Positions 7,085 through 16,521 of a stretch of DNA of 64,000 nucleotides are shown here, one piece after another; positions within the stretch are counted from its first letter, which is position 1, and each line of letters opens with the position of its first letter. The notes under the pieces were generated by a model. That model did no database searches. It saw nothing but the letters and a program-made list of their open reading frames with translations, and was not told the DNA's origin. The position numbers were made by a program, and so were the translations under genes. This stretch comes from Pseudomonas migulae NBRC 103157 (GTDB lineage Bacteria; Pseudomonadota; Gammaproteobacteria; Pseudomonadales; Pseudomonadaceae), in the NCBI RefSeq assembly GCF_002091715.1, contig NZ_BDAG01000030.1, forward strand, positions 1 to 64,000. The letters run 5' to 3'.

Positions 7085-8620
7085 TTACGGATTCGCAAGT
7101 TGGACTTGATCACGGCCACTTGATTTAGCACTGTACATAGCGGTATCGGCACGCCGAATGAAGGCGTCAAACGATTCCGATGGAGCCCACGTTGCAACGC
7201 CGAAGCTACAAGTAACCTTTCCTGCCTCGTCAAATGGGAGGGTGCTTATCAGCACTCTAAGCTTTTCTGCCAGCAGGCTCGTATCGTTCGATTCGCTGTC
7301 CGGGCAAATCAATGCGAACTCTTCTCCGCCCGTTCGGCACAGAAAATCGGTTTTGCGTGTTGCCGAACGTATTCGTGCGCACAACGACTTAAGAACGTCA
7401 TCACCACACTGATGCCCCCAGCGGTCGTTGATGCATTTGAAGTGATCGACGTCGAACAGGATCAGCGATAGAGGCTTGTCGTGCTGGTTAGCCTCGATGA
7501 GCAGGCGCCCCATCAAATCTTCGAAATACCGGCGGTTATAGACACCGGTCAGGTGATCGGTAATGTTCAATAAACGCAAGTCTTGCGTGCGCTCATCAAC
7601 CAGCGAGAGGGCGCGGGCGCGCTGAGTGATCAGCAAGTACACCATCAAGGTCAGCAGCAGCGTCAATCCTACTCCGAATACTGCAATCAAACTGACGGAC
7701 AGGGCGTTGCTGTTGGCGACCAGAAACGTTGAGCTGGGCCGAAACTGTATTAGGTAATTCTGGTCAGCCACTTTCAGCAGCCGTTGTGCGTACAGCTCTG
7801 AAGGGGCTGCGGGGGCCTGGCTCTGATAAATGGTTTCGCCCTGATGCTGCGTGTCGATCAGTGAAAGTCTCACGTTCAGCCGTTGCAGACTGGGTGATGG
7901 AATGCCTTGTTCCATCAAAGACGCCAGGCGTACGGTGGAGACAACGAAACCCTGCAAACCATCATCTTTAGATGGAACCTCAAGGTAGTCCTGGAATACG
8001 GGGGCGACGAAGAAAATCCCGGACTGCCCATTCGTCATTTTCAATGGTTCCGACACGACTATTTGATGTGTTTCTCTCGCCTTGCTCATCAAGACCTGGC
8101 GACCCGGGCGAGCCATGACATCCATGCCAGGAACGATCTTCACGTCATCGCGCTTCAATAGGTAGAGCAATATCCAGTGTTCCGGCCTGCTGGAGAGGGG
8201 GATTTTTTCGCCGGTGACTGGATTAATTTCATGATATGAAAAATCACTTGTACCGTTGAGGAGCGCCTTCGCGCGAAACGACTGTAGATCCTTCTCAAGA
8301 ACCCTCGGTACCCAGCTATAGGCTTCGCCCTCTCCAACTAGAGGTGTGACGAATCCCAGAAACTCCTTTTCAGTGACATCGTCGGCATTGATAAAGAAAT
8401 GCTTCACAACGTCTAGTTTTAAGACCTGCGTATTAAAGCGTCGTTGCAGGCGACTGAATCGTTCGTCGACCTCCAGTTGGAACGCAACGTTGACGGTGCG
8501 CTGCTCTGACCCAATGAAAAGAATCAGTACCAAGACCGTGACGGCGACACCCGCTAGGAACACCAGAGCGCAAAGGCTCACATCTGATGCTTTGAATGCG
8601 TTCTGACGAGAAGACATCAT
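7085..8620 (-). CDS. Membrane diguanylate cyclase with periplasmic CHASE-type sensor domain
   Basis: 511 aa from the ATG at 8620, chosen because AAGGAACAGGAA lies directly upstream; ATG 8638 and TTG 8644 are in-frame alternatives. Membrane segment 1 lies near residues 16-40, a CHASE-type extracytoplasmic domain follows (FFINADDVTEKEF, YSWVPRV, PEHWILLYLL), then membrane segment 2 near 310-335 and a GGDEF domain. The active-site loop reads GGEEF and the inhibitory I-site RKTD is exactly five residues before it, so it should make c-di-GMP under product control. CHASE domains bind small extracellular ligands; the ligand is unknown. Single gene, near aer and a BdlA-like receptor. Confidence 0.88.
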   Translation of the reverse strand: MMSSRQNAFKASDVSLCALVFLAGVAVTVLVLILFIGSEQRTVNVAFQLEVDERFSRLQRRFNTQVLKLDVVKHFFINADDVTEKEFLGFVTPLVGEGEAYSWVPRVLEKDLQSFRAKALLNGTSDFSYHEINPVTGEKIPLSSRPEHWILLYLLKRDDVKIVPGMDVMARPGRQVLMSKARETHQIVVSEPLKMTNGQSGIFFVAPVFQDYLEVPSKDDGLQGFVVSTVRLASLMEQGIPSPSLQRLNVRLSLIDTQHQGETIYQSQAPAAPSELYAQRLLKVADQNYLIQFRPSSTFLVANSNALSVSLIAVFGVGLTLLLTLMVYLLITQRARALSLVDERTQDLRLLNITDHLTGVYNRRYFEDLMGRLLIEANQHDKPLSLILFDVDHFKCINDRWGHQCGDDVLKSLCARIRSATRKTDFLCRTGGEEFALICPDSESNDTSLLAEKLRVLISTLPFDEAGKVTCSFGVATWAPSESFDAFIRRADTAMYSAKSSGRDQVQLANP

Positions 8621-9092
8621 TTCCTGTTCCTTGCTCATCGCCAAACTCGACGCGCGGTCATCTAATATTCTTTCGAATTATCGGCACTTCCGACGACATC
8701 TTTATAGGCTATGTGTAGTGGTCAACTAATCCCGAACACGACGTTAAGTTTTTCCTCGGCTCGTGCTGGCGCCAACCCATCGTTGAATTGGTGAGGCCGA
8801 ATCCAGTTGTCGCGATGCATCAAAAAATGGCTGATATCGGGCTGTGCTTCCTGCGCATTTCAATAGCCTACGGTCGGTATCCATTCTGCTTTCAAGCTGC
8901 GCGGTGGGCGGCGTCTATGAAGCTGATCGTCAACAATCATGCATCCGAGACCACTTAGTAAAGCCAGGCCTCCTCCGACACCTCATGCAGCTGACCCCAG
9001 GCCACAGGCCGTCGGTACATCACCCGACGATCGACATTGGAAAGACGCTCATTGCTGTGCCTTACTCCACAGACCAACAAGGAGGGAAATCG
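8621..9092. other. Gap holding the IS remnant
   Basis: About 470 bases between the minus-strand cyclase gene and a plus-strand hypothetical gene. Apart from the transposase remnant at 8712-8860, I see no gene. The last part (8860-9080) carries the upstream region of the 9093 gene, with GGAGGG at 9081-9086. Confidence 0.45.
8712..8860 (-). mobile_element. 3' remnant of an insertion-sequence transposase
   Basis: On the minus strand the frame reads DISHFLMHRDN, WIRPHQFNDGLAPARAEEK, LNVVFGIS and stops, ending about 20 bases before TGACCACTACA. The WIRPHQFNxGLxPAxAEEKLN ending followed by a stop is typical of the C-terminus of IS3/IS481-type transposases as I recall them, and the last bases could be the outer end of the element. 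Upstream the frame hits a stop (near 8860), and no other IS end is seen. It is a dead fragment, marking past insertion and deletion between the cyclase gene and the next gene. Confidence 0.6.
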
Positions 9093-9632
9093 ATGCGACG
9101 CAGAGGCGCCCAGTTCTGGTTATGGACCAACACGAGACTACCTCTGCACACCCACGAAGAAGTGCTGGGCAATGGTGTGCAGATCGAGGTGCATGCGCGG
9201 ACCAGTGTTGAAGGGGTTACTCAGGTTTTTCTCGGTGTCTATGGCGCTGATGGCTGGCCGATCAGCGAGGAGCATCATGAACGCAACGTCGGAGAGCATT
9301 ATTGTGCAGCATTGACGTGGGGCACCCAGCGGGCGAGGGAGATTGTCGCGGACACTCAGGCGTTCGTTGCACCGCACCGGGTGCAACTGACGTTGGGGCC
9401 GGTCATCACCGATGAGTCGGTCATTGCGTTGCGGCGGATGGAGATGACTGAGCGTGAGCGTTTGAAGCTCAGGTCCGCTGATGCCTGGTCGGAGTATCTG
9501 GCCGCCAAGGAGGCCATGCTTGTATTGATGCGCTCCACCAAGGTCGATCCCGCGGTCTGGGCCGATCACAAGGAGCGGCTCCGGCAGGCCATCGACCGGC
9601 GCGCCTGTGTGCAGCGCGACTATCTGAACTGA
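9093..9632 (+). CDS. Conserved-looking hypothetical protein, 179 aa
   Basis: The ATG at 9093 is preceded by GGAGGG six bases upstream, a strong ribosome site, so the longer frame from 8844 is not used. The protein (MRRRGAQFWLWTNTRL...) is soluble, without signal peptide or membrane segments. The first half is likely beta-rich (IEVHARTSVEGVTQVFLGVY) and the last 60 residues are helical and charged. I do not recognise the family. It ends seven bases before the stop of the converging CheB-CheR hybrid kinase gene, with no terminator between them. Confidence 0.65.
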   Translation: MRRRGAQFWLWTNTRLPLHTHEEVLGNGVQIEVHARTSVEGVTQVFLGVYGADGWPISEEHHERNVGEHYCAALTWGTQRAREIVADTQAFVAPHRVQLTLGPVITDESVIALRRMEMTERERLKLRSADAWSEYLAAKEAMLVLMRSTKVDPAVWADHKERLRQAIDRRACVQRDYLN

Positions 9633-9639
9633 GCGCGAC

Positions 9640-12600
9640 TCAAGGCTGGCGTCGCAGCGTCTCGATGGTGCTGATCAGGTCATCGTAGGACACCGGTTTG
9701 CCGATGTGCTGGTCAAAGCCCGATTGCTGCGTTTTCTGAATGTCGCTGTTGGCGCCGTAGCCGGTCAGGGCGATGGCCGGGACATCCTTCGCGAGCGGCA
9801 ACTGACGCAGTGCACTCATCAGCTCGTGACCGTTCATGTTCGGCATGCCGAGGTCTGAGATGATCAGGTCGAACCGGGTGCTTTTCGCCGCGTCCAGCGC
9901 TGCCGCCGGCCGGTCAAAGGCAATCACTTGCGCATCTTCCATTTCCAGCAGAATTTTCAGGGTTTCCAGCACGTCTGCGGAGTCGTCCACCAACAGGATC
10001 GTCAACCCGCTCAGTCTTCCGGAAATATCCTCGGCACACGCGACGGGCTGTGCTTCGCCAAGGGTCGTGGCCAATGGCAGGTAGACGGTGAACGTGCAGC
10101 CTGTGCCCATGCCGGCAGAACTCACCTCGACCGTGCCGCGGTGTGCCTCGGTCAACTGGCGCACCAGCGACAGGCCAATTCCCAGTCCTTCACGGTTGTG
10201 AGTGATGTGTTGTTTTTCAGCCTGGCTGAACAGGTCAAACACGTGCTCGAGGTTTTCCGGGGCGATGCCGGCGCCGTTGTCTTTGATGTCGAGCCGCGCC
10301 ATGTCACCGGACTGGCTGGCGATCAATTGCACGCGGCCTTTGGGTGGGGTGAACTTCAGGGCGTTGTTCACCAGGTTCCAGATGATTTGCTCCAGCCGTG
10401 TCGGATCGGCGTGGACCATTAGCGGGTCGGACGGCACCAGCAGTTCAATCTTGACGTCATGCTGGTCATTGAGCACGACGGTGTAGATGTCGCGCAGAAC
10501 GCTGGCGAGGTCGACGTTGACCGGTTGCAGCTTGAGCTTGCCCGTGCGGACCCGGGCGACGTCCAGCAGGTCGTCGATGATCCGCGCCTGGCTGTTGACC
10601 GCATCGCAAATGGTGTTCACCGCCTTGGCCGCCGGAGCCAGCGACTTGGTCACCGGCAAGCGTCGCAGCAATTCGGCGTTGAGCTGGATCAGGTTCAGCG
10701 GATGCTTGAGCTCGTGGGACATGACCGCGAAGAACTCATCCTTGAGGTAATTGGTGTTACGGGTTTCGGCCAATTCCTGGCTCTGTGCTTCGTGCTCGCG
10801 TTTGTGACCGGTGAGGTCTCGGGCGATTTTCACGTAGCCCTTGAGGTTGTCGCCGCTGAGCAGGGTCACTTCGCCGCTGCAAAAAAACCGGCTGCCATCC
10901 TTGTGCAGATGCCAGCGTTCATCGTCGCTGCGGCCGTGGGTACGCACCGTCAGCAATTCGTTCTCGGGCACGCCCGCCGCACGGTCCTCGGGGGAGAAAA
11001 TGAAGTCGTAGTAAGTGCCCTCGGCCTCGGTCTTGCTGTAGCCGAAAATCAACTCCGCGCCTTTGTTCCAGCTGGTGATCACACCCTGTTCATCGAGGGT
11101 GATGATCGCGTAGTCGCGGGTGCTTTCGGCGACCAGGCGCATGCGCTCTTCGCCCAGGCGCAACTCTTCTTCGGCCGCCCGACGCTTGGTGATGTCGATA
11201 AAGGTCAGCACGGTGCCGTCGATGTGGTCTTCGCTGGAGCGATAGGGCAGCAGGCGGGCGATGTACCAGCGGTTGTCGTTGCTGCTGACTTCGCGCTCGA
11301 TCATGTTCAGCGATTCGAACACCAGCGCCGCGTCACCGGCCAGGTTGTCGTAATCCAGGCGATGGGTGATGTCGAGCAGGGAGCGCCCGGTGTCCACCGG
11401 TAACATGTTGAAGATGTCGGTGGCGCGCGGGGTAAACCACTTGATGCGCATGGCGCGGTCGACAAACACGGTGGCAATGTCGGTGGAGGCGATCAGGTTG
11501 GTCAGGTAATCGTTGATCTTGTCGGTTTCTTCGACCTTGGTTTTCAGCTCGAAATTGACCGTCAGCAACTCTTCGTTGATCGACTGCAGCTCTTCCTTGC
11601 TGGTTTCCAGTTCTTCGGTGGCCGAGCGCAGTTCTTCGTTGATCGCCTGCATTTCCTCGTTGGACGCCTTGAGCTCTTCGCTGGAGACTTCCGATTGTTC
11701 GATGGTGTCCTGCAAGTGCAGCTTGGTGCGTTGCAGTTCGCGCTCAAGGTTGGACAGCACCTGGCTTTCCGTCTGCAGAACGGTGGTTGCCGCCAGTTCC
11801 GAAGGGTCGACTTCGACCTCCTCGAAAATCACCAGCACGTACTCGCTGTCCGAGCCTTCATCCTTGTAGGGATGAGCGACCAGATCGATCAGGTAACGCC
11901 GGTCATCACGCTTGATCGGCACTTCACGGGATTTGACCGGCAGCGCACTTTGCTGGACCTGGAACAGCGTGGTGCGCAACTCCAGGCGCAGTTCCGGCAG
12001 GATCAGCGTCAGCAGGTTGCGCGACAGCTCACCCCCGACATGCCGCAGGAAACGCCCGGCACTTTCGCTCATGTGCAGAATGTCGGCGTTGGCATCGACG
12101 ATCACGCTCGGTGGCGCAGACTGCTCTATGGCGCGTTGATGGATATCAGCGAAAGACAGTTTGCGTTGCACGTTGCTTTGCGCAGGCTGTTGGGAAATGT
12201 TGGTGCGCACATAGCCACTGCGGGGCATGGTCGGGGTACGACGGCTGTTGGCCGTGCCGGTCTTGGCGCGGAAGATCCGGTTGCGCTTGTCCACAGGGGC
12301 GAACAGTTCGTGACATGCATCGGCACTTTCAGAGGAGCCGAGAAACAGGAAGCCGCCAGGGCGCAGGGCAAAGTGGAACATCTGCAGGATTTCGCGCTGC
12401 ACCTCGCGATCGAGGTAGATCAGCAGGTTGCGGCACACGATCAGGTCGATCTGCGAGAACGGCGGATCGGACAACAGGCTGTGTTTGGCGAACAGGACCT
12501 TTTCGCGGATTTCCTTGCGGATCCGATAGTGGTCGTCTTCCTTGAGGAAGTAATGCCGCAGGCGCGAGGGCGGTACGTCGGTCACGATGGCCAGCGGATA

Positions 12601-13773
12601 CAGTCCGGCGCGGCCGACGCTGATGGCGCGCTCATCGATGTCGGTGGCAAACAGCTGCATCGACGCTGCGCTGGCGTCCACTTGCAGTTGATCACTGATC
12701 AACATGGCCAGGCTGTAGGCCTCCTCACCGGTGGAACAGCCGGCGGACCAGACCCGGATTTCTTCCTTCCCGGGTTGCGCTGACACGGCTGCGCTGACCA
12801 GTTGTGGCACCACATCGCGTTCCAGCGCTTCGAAGGCTTCCCGGTCGCGGAAGAAGTTGGTCACGCCGATCAGCATGTCGGCGAGCAGGGCCTTGGTTTC
12901 TTCCGGATTGTCTTGCAGATAACGATAGTAGGCCGCCAGGTCCGGCTGGGCCGTGACCTGCATCCGCCGTTCGATCCGACGCAACACCGTGGCGCGTTTG
13001 TAGTGCTTGAAATCATGGCCGGTGCCGGTGCGCAACTGGATGAGAACATCGTGCAGCAATTGTTCGGCTAGCAGCGATTCACGTTCGGAAATGGCGGCAA
13101 TGCTCTGTAATTCGGAGTCGCTGGCAGTGGGCAAGCTGATCTCCTGGGAATTGCGCCACAGCTCCAGCAGCTTTTGCGGCATTTCAACGACCGGCAGGAC
13201 CAGGTCAACCATACCGGTGTCGATGGCGGCGCGGGGCATGCCATCAAACTCGGCGTCTTCCGGTGCCTGGGCCAGCGTGACGCCGCCCTGTTCCTTGATC
13301 CGCGACAGGCCGACAGCCCCGTCGGAACCGGTGCCCGACAGCACCACGCAGAAAGCCCGTTCCCGATGCACATCCGCCAGGTCGCGGAAGAACAGATCAA
13401 TCGAAGCGTGACGGGTTTCCCGCGTCTGGCAGGGGCTGACTTCAAGAAAACCATCGTTCATCGACAGGCGTTGCGCCGGTGAAATGACGTACACGTGGTT
13501 TTTCTCGATGGACACCGTTTCGGTGACCTGTTGCACCGGCATCTGGGTCGATTCCTGGATGATCCTGTCGGCGATGCTCTGGTGGTCAGGGGACAGATGC
13601 AGAATGATCACGAACGCCATGCCGTTATCTTGCGGCATGTTTTCGAAGAACAGTTTTATCGCCTGCAGCCCGCCCGCCGAGGCACCGATGCCCACCACCG
13701 GAAAGTCCAGTGTGCTGGGGCGCGGGGCCTTTCGCTCATCAGAAGTTACGGAGCGATTGGGGGTGGTGGTCAT
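9640..13773 (-). CDS. CheB-CheR-PAS hybrid sensor histidine kinase with C-terminal receiver
   Basis: 1377 aa from ATG 13773 (AAGG upstream). Domains in order: CheB methylesterase (GASAGG with catalytic Ser near 32, HLSPDHQS, GTGSDGAVG) lacking the usual N-terminal receiver; CheR methyltransferase (RVWSAGCSTGEEAYS, DLIVCRNLLIYLD); a first PAS; a long Glu-rich coiled coil (about 680-740); two more PAS domains; HisKA (FFAVMSHELKHPLNL); HATPase (NLVNNALKF, DNGAGIAPENL, GLGIGL); and a receiver with ISDLGMPNMNG. The fusion joins methyl transfer and removal to kinase output. CheB/CheR/PAS proteins of this kind are known in proteobacteria but their targets are poorly known. Divergent from a receiver-TPR/kinase pair, a plausible partner set. 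Confidence 0.9.
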   Translation of the reverse strand: MTTTPNRSVTSDERKAPRPSTLDFPVVGIGASAGGLQAIKLFFENMPQDNGMAFVIILHLSPDHQSIADRIIQESTQMPVQQVTETVSIEKNHVYVISPAQRLSMNDGFLEVSPCQTRETRHASIDLFFRDLADVHRERAFCVVLSGTGSDGAVGLSRIKEQGGVTLAQAPEDAEFDGMPRAAIDTGMVDLVLPVVEMPQKLLELWRNSQEISLPTASDSELQSIAAISERESLLAEQLLHDVLIQLRTGTGHDFKHYKRATVLRRIERRMQVTAQPDLAAYYRYLQDNPEETKALLADMLIGVTNFFRDREAFEALERDVVPQLVSAAVSAQPGKEEIRVWSAGCSTGEEAYSLAMLISDQLQVDASAASMQLFATDIDERAISVGRAGLYPLAIVTDVPPSRLRHYFLKEDDHYRIRKEIREKVLFAKHSLLSDPPFSQIDLIVCRNLLIYLDREVQREILQMFHFALRPGGFLFLGSSESADACHELFAPVDKRNRIFRAKTGTANSRRTPTMPRSGYVRTNISQQPAQSNVQRKLSFADIHQRAIEQSAPPSVIVDANADILHMSESAGRFLRHVGGELSRNLLTLILPELRLELRTTLFQVQQSALPVKSREVPIKRDDRRYLIDLVAHPYKDEGSDSEYVLVIFEEVEVDPSELAATTVLQTESQVLSNLERELQRTKLHLQDTIEQSEVSSEELKASNEEMQAINEELRSATEELETSKEELQSINEELLTVNFELKTKVEETDKINDYLTNLIASTDIATVFVDRAMRIKWFTPRATDIFNMLPVDTGRSLLDITHRLDYDNLAGDAALVFESLNMIEREVSSNDNRWYIARLLPYRSSEDHIDGTVLTFIDITKRRAAEEELRLGEERMRLVAESTRDYAIITLDEQGVITSWNKGAELIFGYSKTEAEGTYYDFIFSPEDRAAGVPENELLTVRTHGRSDDERWHLHKDGSRFFCSGEVTLLSGDNLKGYVKIARDLTGHKREHEAQSQELAETRNTNYLKDEFFAVMSHELKHPLNLIQLNAELLRRLPVTKSLAPAAKAVNTICDAVNSQARIIDDLLDVARVRTGKLKLQPVNVDLASVLRDIYTVVLNDQHDVKIELLVPSDPLMVHADPTRLEQIIWNLVNNALKFTPPKGRVQLIASQSGDMARLDIKDNGAGIAPENLEHVFDLFSQAEKQHITHNREGLGIGLSLVRQLTEAHRGTVEVSSAGMGTGCTFTVYLPLATTLGEAQPVACAEDISGRLSGLTILLVDDSADVLETLKILLEMEDAQVIAFDRPAAALDAAKSTRFDLIISDLGMPNMNGHELMSALRQLPLAKDVPAIALTGYGANSDIQKTQQSGFDQHIGKPVSYDDLISTIETLRRQP

Positions 13774-14015
13774 AACTTCTGCCTTAGCCAACGAAGGAAG
13801 CGTCTTGATCTGAAACGGGCAGCAGACGCGTTGCAATAAATCAGGATAATCCCGTTTTTCAATAACACCTTCAAATATTTAGCCGGCAATCGCAGCCCTT
13901 TGAAATTTGCACTCCAACGACGCAAATGAGTTCTCATTTCTTCAAGTGAATGGCCCTTCTGGCCGATAACCCGGACAGTCATGATCTTCTTCTTAAAATT
14001 GCCTGGAAATCTTCG
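13774..14015. promoter_or_regulatory. Divergent promoter region, CheB-CheR hybrid kinase / receiver-TPR gene
   Basis: 242 bases between two divergently transcribed signalling genes, so both promoters should lie here. The middle is AT-rich (about 13840-13890, with ATAATCCC and TTTTTCAATAACACC). I cannot assign -35/-10 elements with confidence. Confidence 0.4.
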
Positions 14016-15620
14016 ATGCTGTCGTATCACCAAAAGCGTTTTCTGATCGTCGATGATTTCTCCGATTTCCGCAGTTCGGTCCGTTCCATGCTGCGTGAGC
14101 TGGGCGTCAAGGACGTGGATACCGCCGACACCGGCGAGCAGGCGCTGCGCATGTGTTCGCAGAAGTCCTACGATTTCATCCTGCAGGATTTTCACCTCGG
14201 CGACGGCAAGAAGAATGGCCAGCAGGTGCTCGAAGATCTGATGGTCGAGAAGCTGATCAGCCATGAGGCCGTGTTTGTCATGGTCACCGCCGAGACCAGC
14301 CAGGCGATGGTGCTCAGTGCGCTGGAGCATGAGCCTGATGCTTACCTGACCAAGCCGTTCAACCGCTCGGGCCTGGCCCAGCGCCTGGAGCGTCTGGAGC
14401 AGCGCAAGACGTTGCTCAAGCCGATCCTGCAGGCGCTGGATCGCGGCAAACCGGTTGAAGTGCTCAATGCCTGCATCGCGCTGTGCAAACAGGACATCCG
14501 CTATTCGCCGCTGTGCCTGCGCTACCGCGCCGACGCCTTGCGTGACTTGAATCAGAACGAAGCACTGGAGCGACTCTACGACAGCATCATTGCCGATCGG
14601 CCTTTGCCGTGGGCGTTCGCCGGATTGGGCCAGTTGCTGTTCAAGCGCGGTCAGGTCAGCCAGGCCAAGGGCGTCTACGAAAAAGCCCTGAAAGTGTTTC
14701 CGATGATGCCGGCGCTCTACGATGGCATGGCGGATGTGCTGGTCGCCGAAGGCGATACCAAAGCCGCGCAACAGGTGTTGGAAGAGGCAATTCGCTTGTC
14801 GCCGCTGGCCGTGCGCCGGCAGGCATTGCTGGGCAAACTGGCGATGGCCAACGAAGATTTCGACACGGCGTCCAAGGCTTATCGACAGGCGGTCAGCCAA
14901 GGCGCCCAGTCACGCTTCAAGGATGCGGAAAGCAACCTCGGTCTGGCCCACGCCTTGATCAGCAAGGGCAGCGAAAAAGGCCTGGATACCCGCACGCGGC
15001 TGGAGATCAACACCACGCTGAGTGCCGTGGCCAAGGAAAACCCTTCCGACCCGGGCCTGCAGATTCGTGCGCGGTTGATGAAGGCCACCAGCCTGCTGCT
15101 CAACGATGCCGAAACCGCAGAAAAGCTCACCGAGCAAGCCATGTTGCGCCTCGATGGCATGGAGCAGTTCATGAGTGCCGAAGCGGCGCTGTTGGTGGCC
15201 AAGCAGTTGCAAATGCTCGGTCAGGCCGATGCCGGCGCCTCGATGCTGAAAAACTGCGTGGAAATCTACGGCGACGATCCGACCGTGATGAAAAGCATCG
15301 CCAAGCTGACCGACGACCCGACCATCCTCAACTCCGGCAACGATGCGGCGGAACTCAACCGTCAAGGCGTGCGGGTGTACAAGACCGGCAACCTGGTGGA
15401 GGCGCGGGCGGCGTTTCGCAAAGCCCTGGCGATGCAACCGAAAAACATCAGCATCGCGCTGAACATGGCGCAGTCGCTGCTGCACGGCACTGACACCAGC
15501 GTGCCGTCGGCGGAGCTTGAAGAATGTCGGGCCTGCCTGAAAACGGTCGGCCTGATGCCCGACACCGACGCGCGGTATGCGCGTTATCAGAAACTGAAAA
15601 TCAAGGCGTTCAGCGGATGA
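14016..15620 (+). CDS. Response regulator receiver domain fused to TPR repeats
   Basis: 534 aa from ATG 14016 (GGAAA eight bases upstream). Residues 8-125 are a receiver: acidic pair DD at 13-14, phospho-acceptor Asp58 in ILQDFHLGDG, and the Thr/Lys pair in TAE and LTKPFN. The remainder is a string of TPR-like helices (AFAGLGQLLFKRGQVSQAKGVYEKAL, DGMADVLVAEGDTKAAQQVLEEAI, and a last pair near 440-480). There is no DNA-binding domain, so output is likely by protein-protein contact. The stop overlaps the start of the following kinase gene (ATGA), showing translational coupling and a cognate pair. Confidence 0.88.
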   Translation: MLSYHQKRFLIVDDFSDFRSSVRSMLRELGVKDVDTADTGEQALRMCSQKSYDFILQDFHLGDGKKNGQQVLEDLMVEKLISHEAVFVMVTAETSQAMVLSALEHEPDAYLTKPFNRSGLAQRLERLEQRKTLLKPILQALDRGKPVEVLNACIALCKQDIRYSPLCLRYRADALRDLNQNEALERLYDSIIADRPLPWAFAGLGQLLFKRGQVSQAKGVYEKALKVFPMMPALYDGMADVLVAEGDTKAAQQVLEEAIRLSPLAVRRQALLGKLAMANEDFDTASKAYRQAVSQGAQSRFKDAESNLGLAHALISKGSEKGLDTRTRLEINTTLSAVAKENPSDPGLQIRARLMKATSLLLNDAETAEKLTEQAMLRLDGMEQFMSAEAALLVAKQLQMLGQADAGASMLKNCVEIYGDDPTVMKSIAKLTDDPTILNSGNDAAELNRQGVRVYKTGNLVEARAAFRKALAMQPKNISIALNMAQSLLHGTDTSVPSAELEECRACLKTVGLMPDTDARYARYQKLKIKAFSG

Positions 15621-16309
15621 GCCAAGACAACCCGGCACTGGATTTCTCCACGGTGATTGCTTCCACCGTGCACGACATGAAGAACTCGCTGGCAATGTTG
15701 ATGCAGGCCCACAGCCAATGGCTGGCGCGTTTGCCCGACCCGGCGCGGCACACCCCGGAGCAGGGCGTGATCGATTTCGAGTTCGCCCACCTCAACGACA
15801 TGCTCGTGCAGTTGCTGGGGCTGTACAAACTCGGGGTCAATCAGATGCCGTTGCAACCGGCCTACCACGAACTCGATGACTTCATCGAAGCACAACTGGC
15901 CTGCCACCAGGACGTGTTCGCCAGCCGCGGCATCATGGCGACCTACGAAGTGGACCCGCTGAGCCCGCTGGGTTTCTTCGACCGGGAGCTGATTGCGTCA
16001 GTGCTGGGCAATTGCATCAACAACGCCATCCGTTATGCCCGACATGCGGTATTGATCAGCGTCAGCGATGAGGCTGGACAGCTGGTGCTGACGATCAACG
16101 ATGACGGCGACGGCTACCCGGCCCAGATGATCGAACGTCAGGCCGAATACGTGCAGGGCATCAACCACAGCAGCGGAAGCACTGGCCTGGGTCTGTATTT
16201 CGCCGGGCGGATTGCCGCGTTGCATCAGCGCAACGGCATCGGCGGACGCACCGAAATCAGCAATGGCGGCCCGTTGGGCGGCGGCGTATTCAGCCTTTAT
16301 CTTCCCTGA
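15617..16309 (+). CDS. Small cytoplasmic sensor histidine kinase
   Basis: 230 aa, overlapping the receiver-TPR stop by four bases. The N-terminus carries an H-box, STVHDMKNSLAML (His19), then a dimerisation helix pair and a HATPase_c domain: NCINNAIRYA (N-box), NDDGDGYP (G1) and GSTGLGLYF (G2). No sensor or membrane region is present, so it must take its input from a partner protein, perhaps the receiver-TPR protein or the divergent CheB-CheR hybrid kinase. A REP doublet follows the gene. Confidence 0.85.
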   Translation: MSQDNPALDFSTVIASTVHDMKNSLAMLMQAHSQWLARLPDPARHTPEQGVIDFEFAHLNDMLVQLLGLYKLGVNQMPLQPAYHELDDFIEAQLACHQDVFASRGIMATYEVDPLSPLGFFDRELIASVLGNCINNAIRYARHAVLISVSDEAGQLVLTINDDGDGYPAQMIERQAEYVQGINHSSGSTGLGLYFAGRIAALHQRNGIGGRTEISNGGPLGGGVFSLYLP

Positions 16310-16324
16310 AATACCGCGACCTCT

Positions 16325-16408
16325 TGTAGGCGCCGGCTTGCTGGCGATGGCGTCCGAAAGAACGCCGCAGAATCCAAATGCCTCATCGCCAGCAAGCCGG
16401 CTCCGACA
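16325..16408. repeat. REP doublet (GCCGGCTTGCTGGCGAT type)
   Basis: Inverted copies TGTAGGCGCCGGCTTGCTGGC (start) and its near-complement ending CTCCGACA enclose about 30 bases. Pseudomonas REP/REPIN element between the mini-kinase gene and the glutamine synthetase-like gene. Confidence 0.85.
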
Positions 16409-16521
16409 GGAAGGGGGGGCGGTCGGGAGTATTTGTGTGCAATGCTTGATATTCCGAACAGGCGGAGCCTATTTTGTACGGTCGCCGTTCGCGGCTTGCA
16501 CCACAAACAAAGGATTGCGTC

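Noticed and set aside
8844..9092. N-terminal extension of the 9093 gene
   Set aside because: A strong GGAGGG lies before ATG 9093, and the extension overlaps the IS remnant region.
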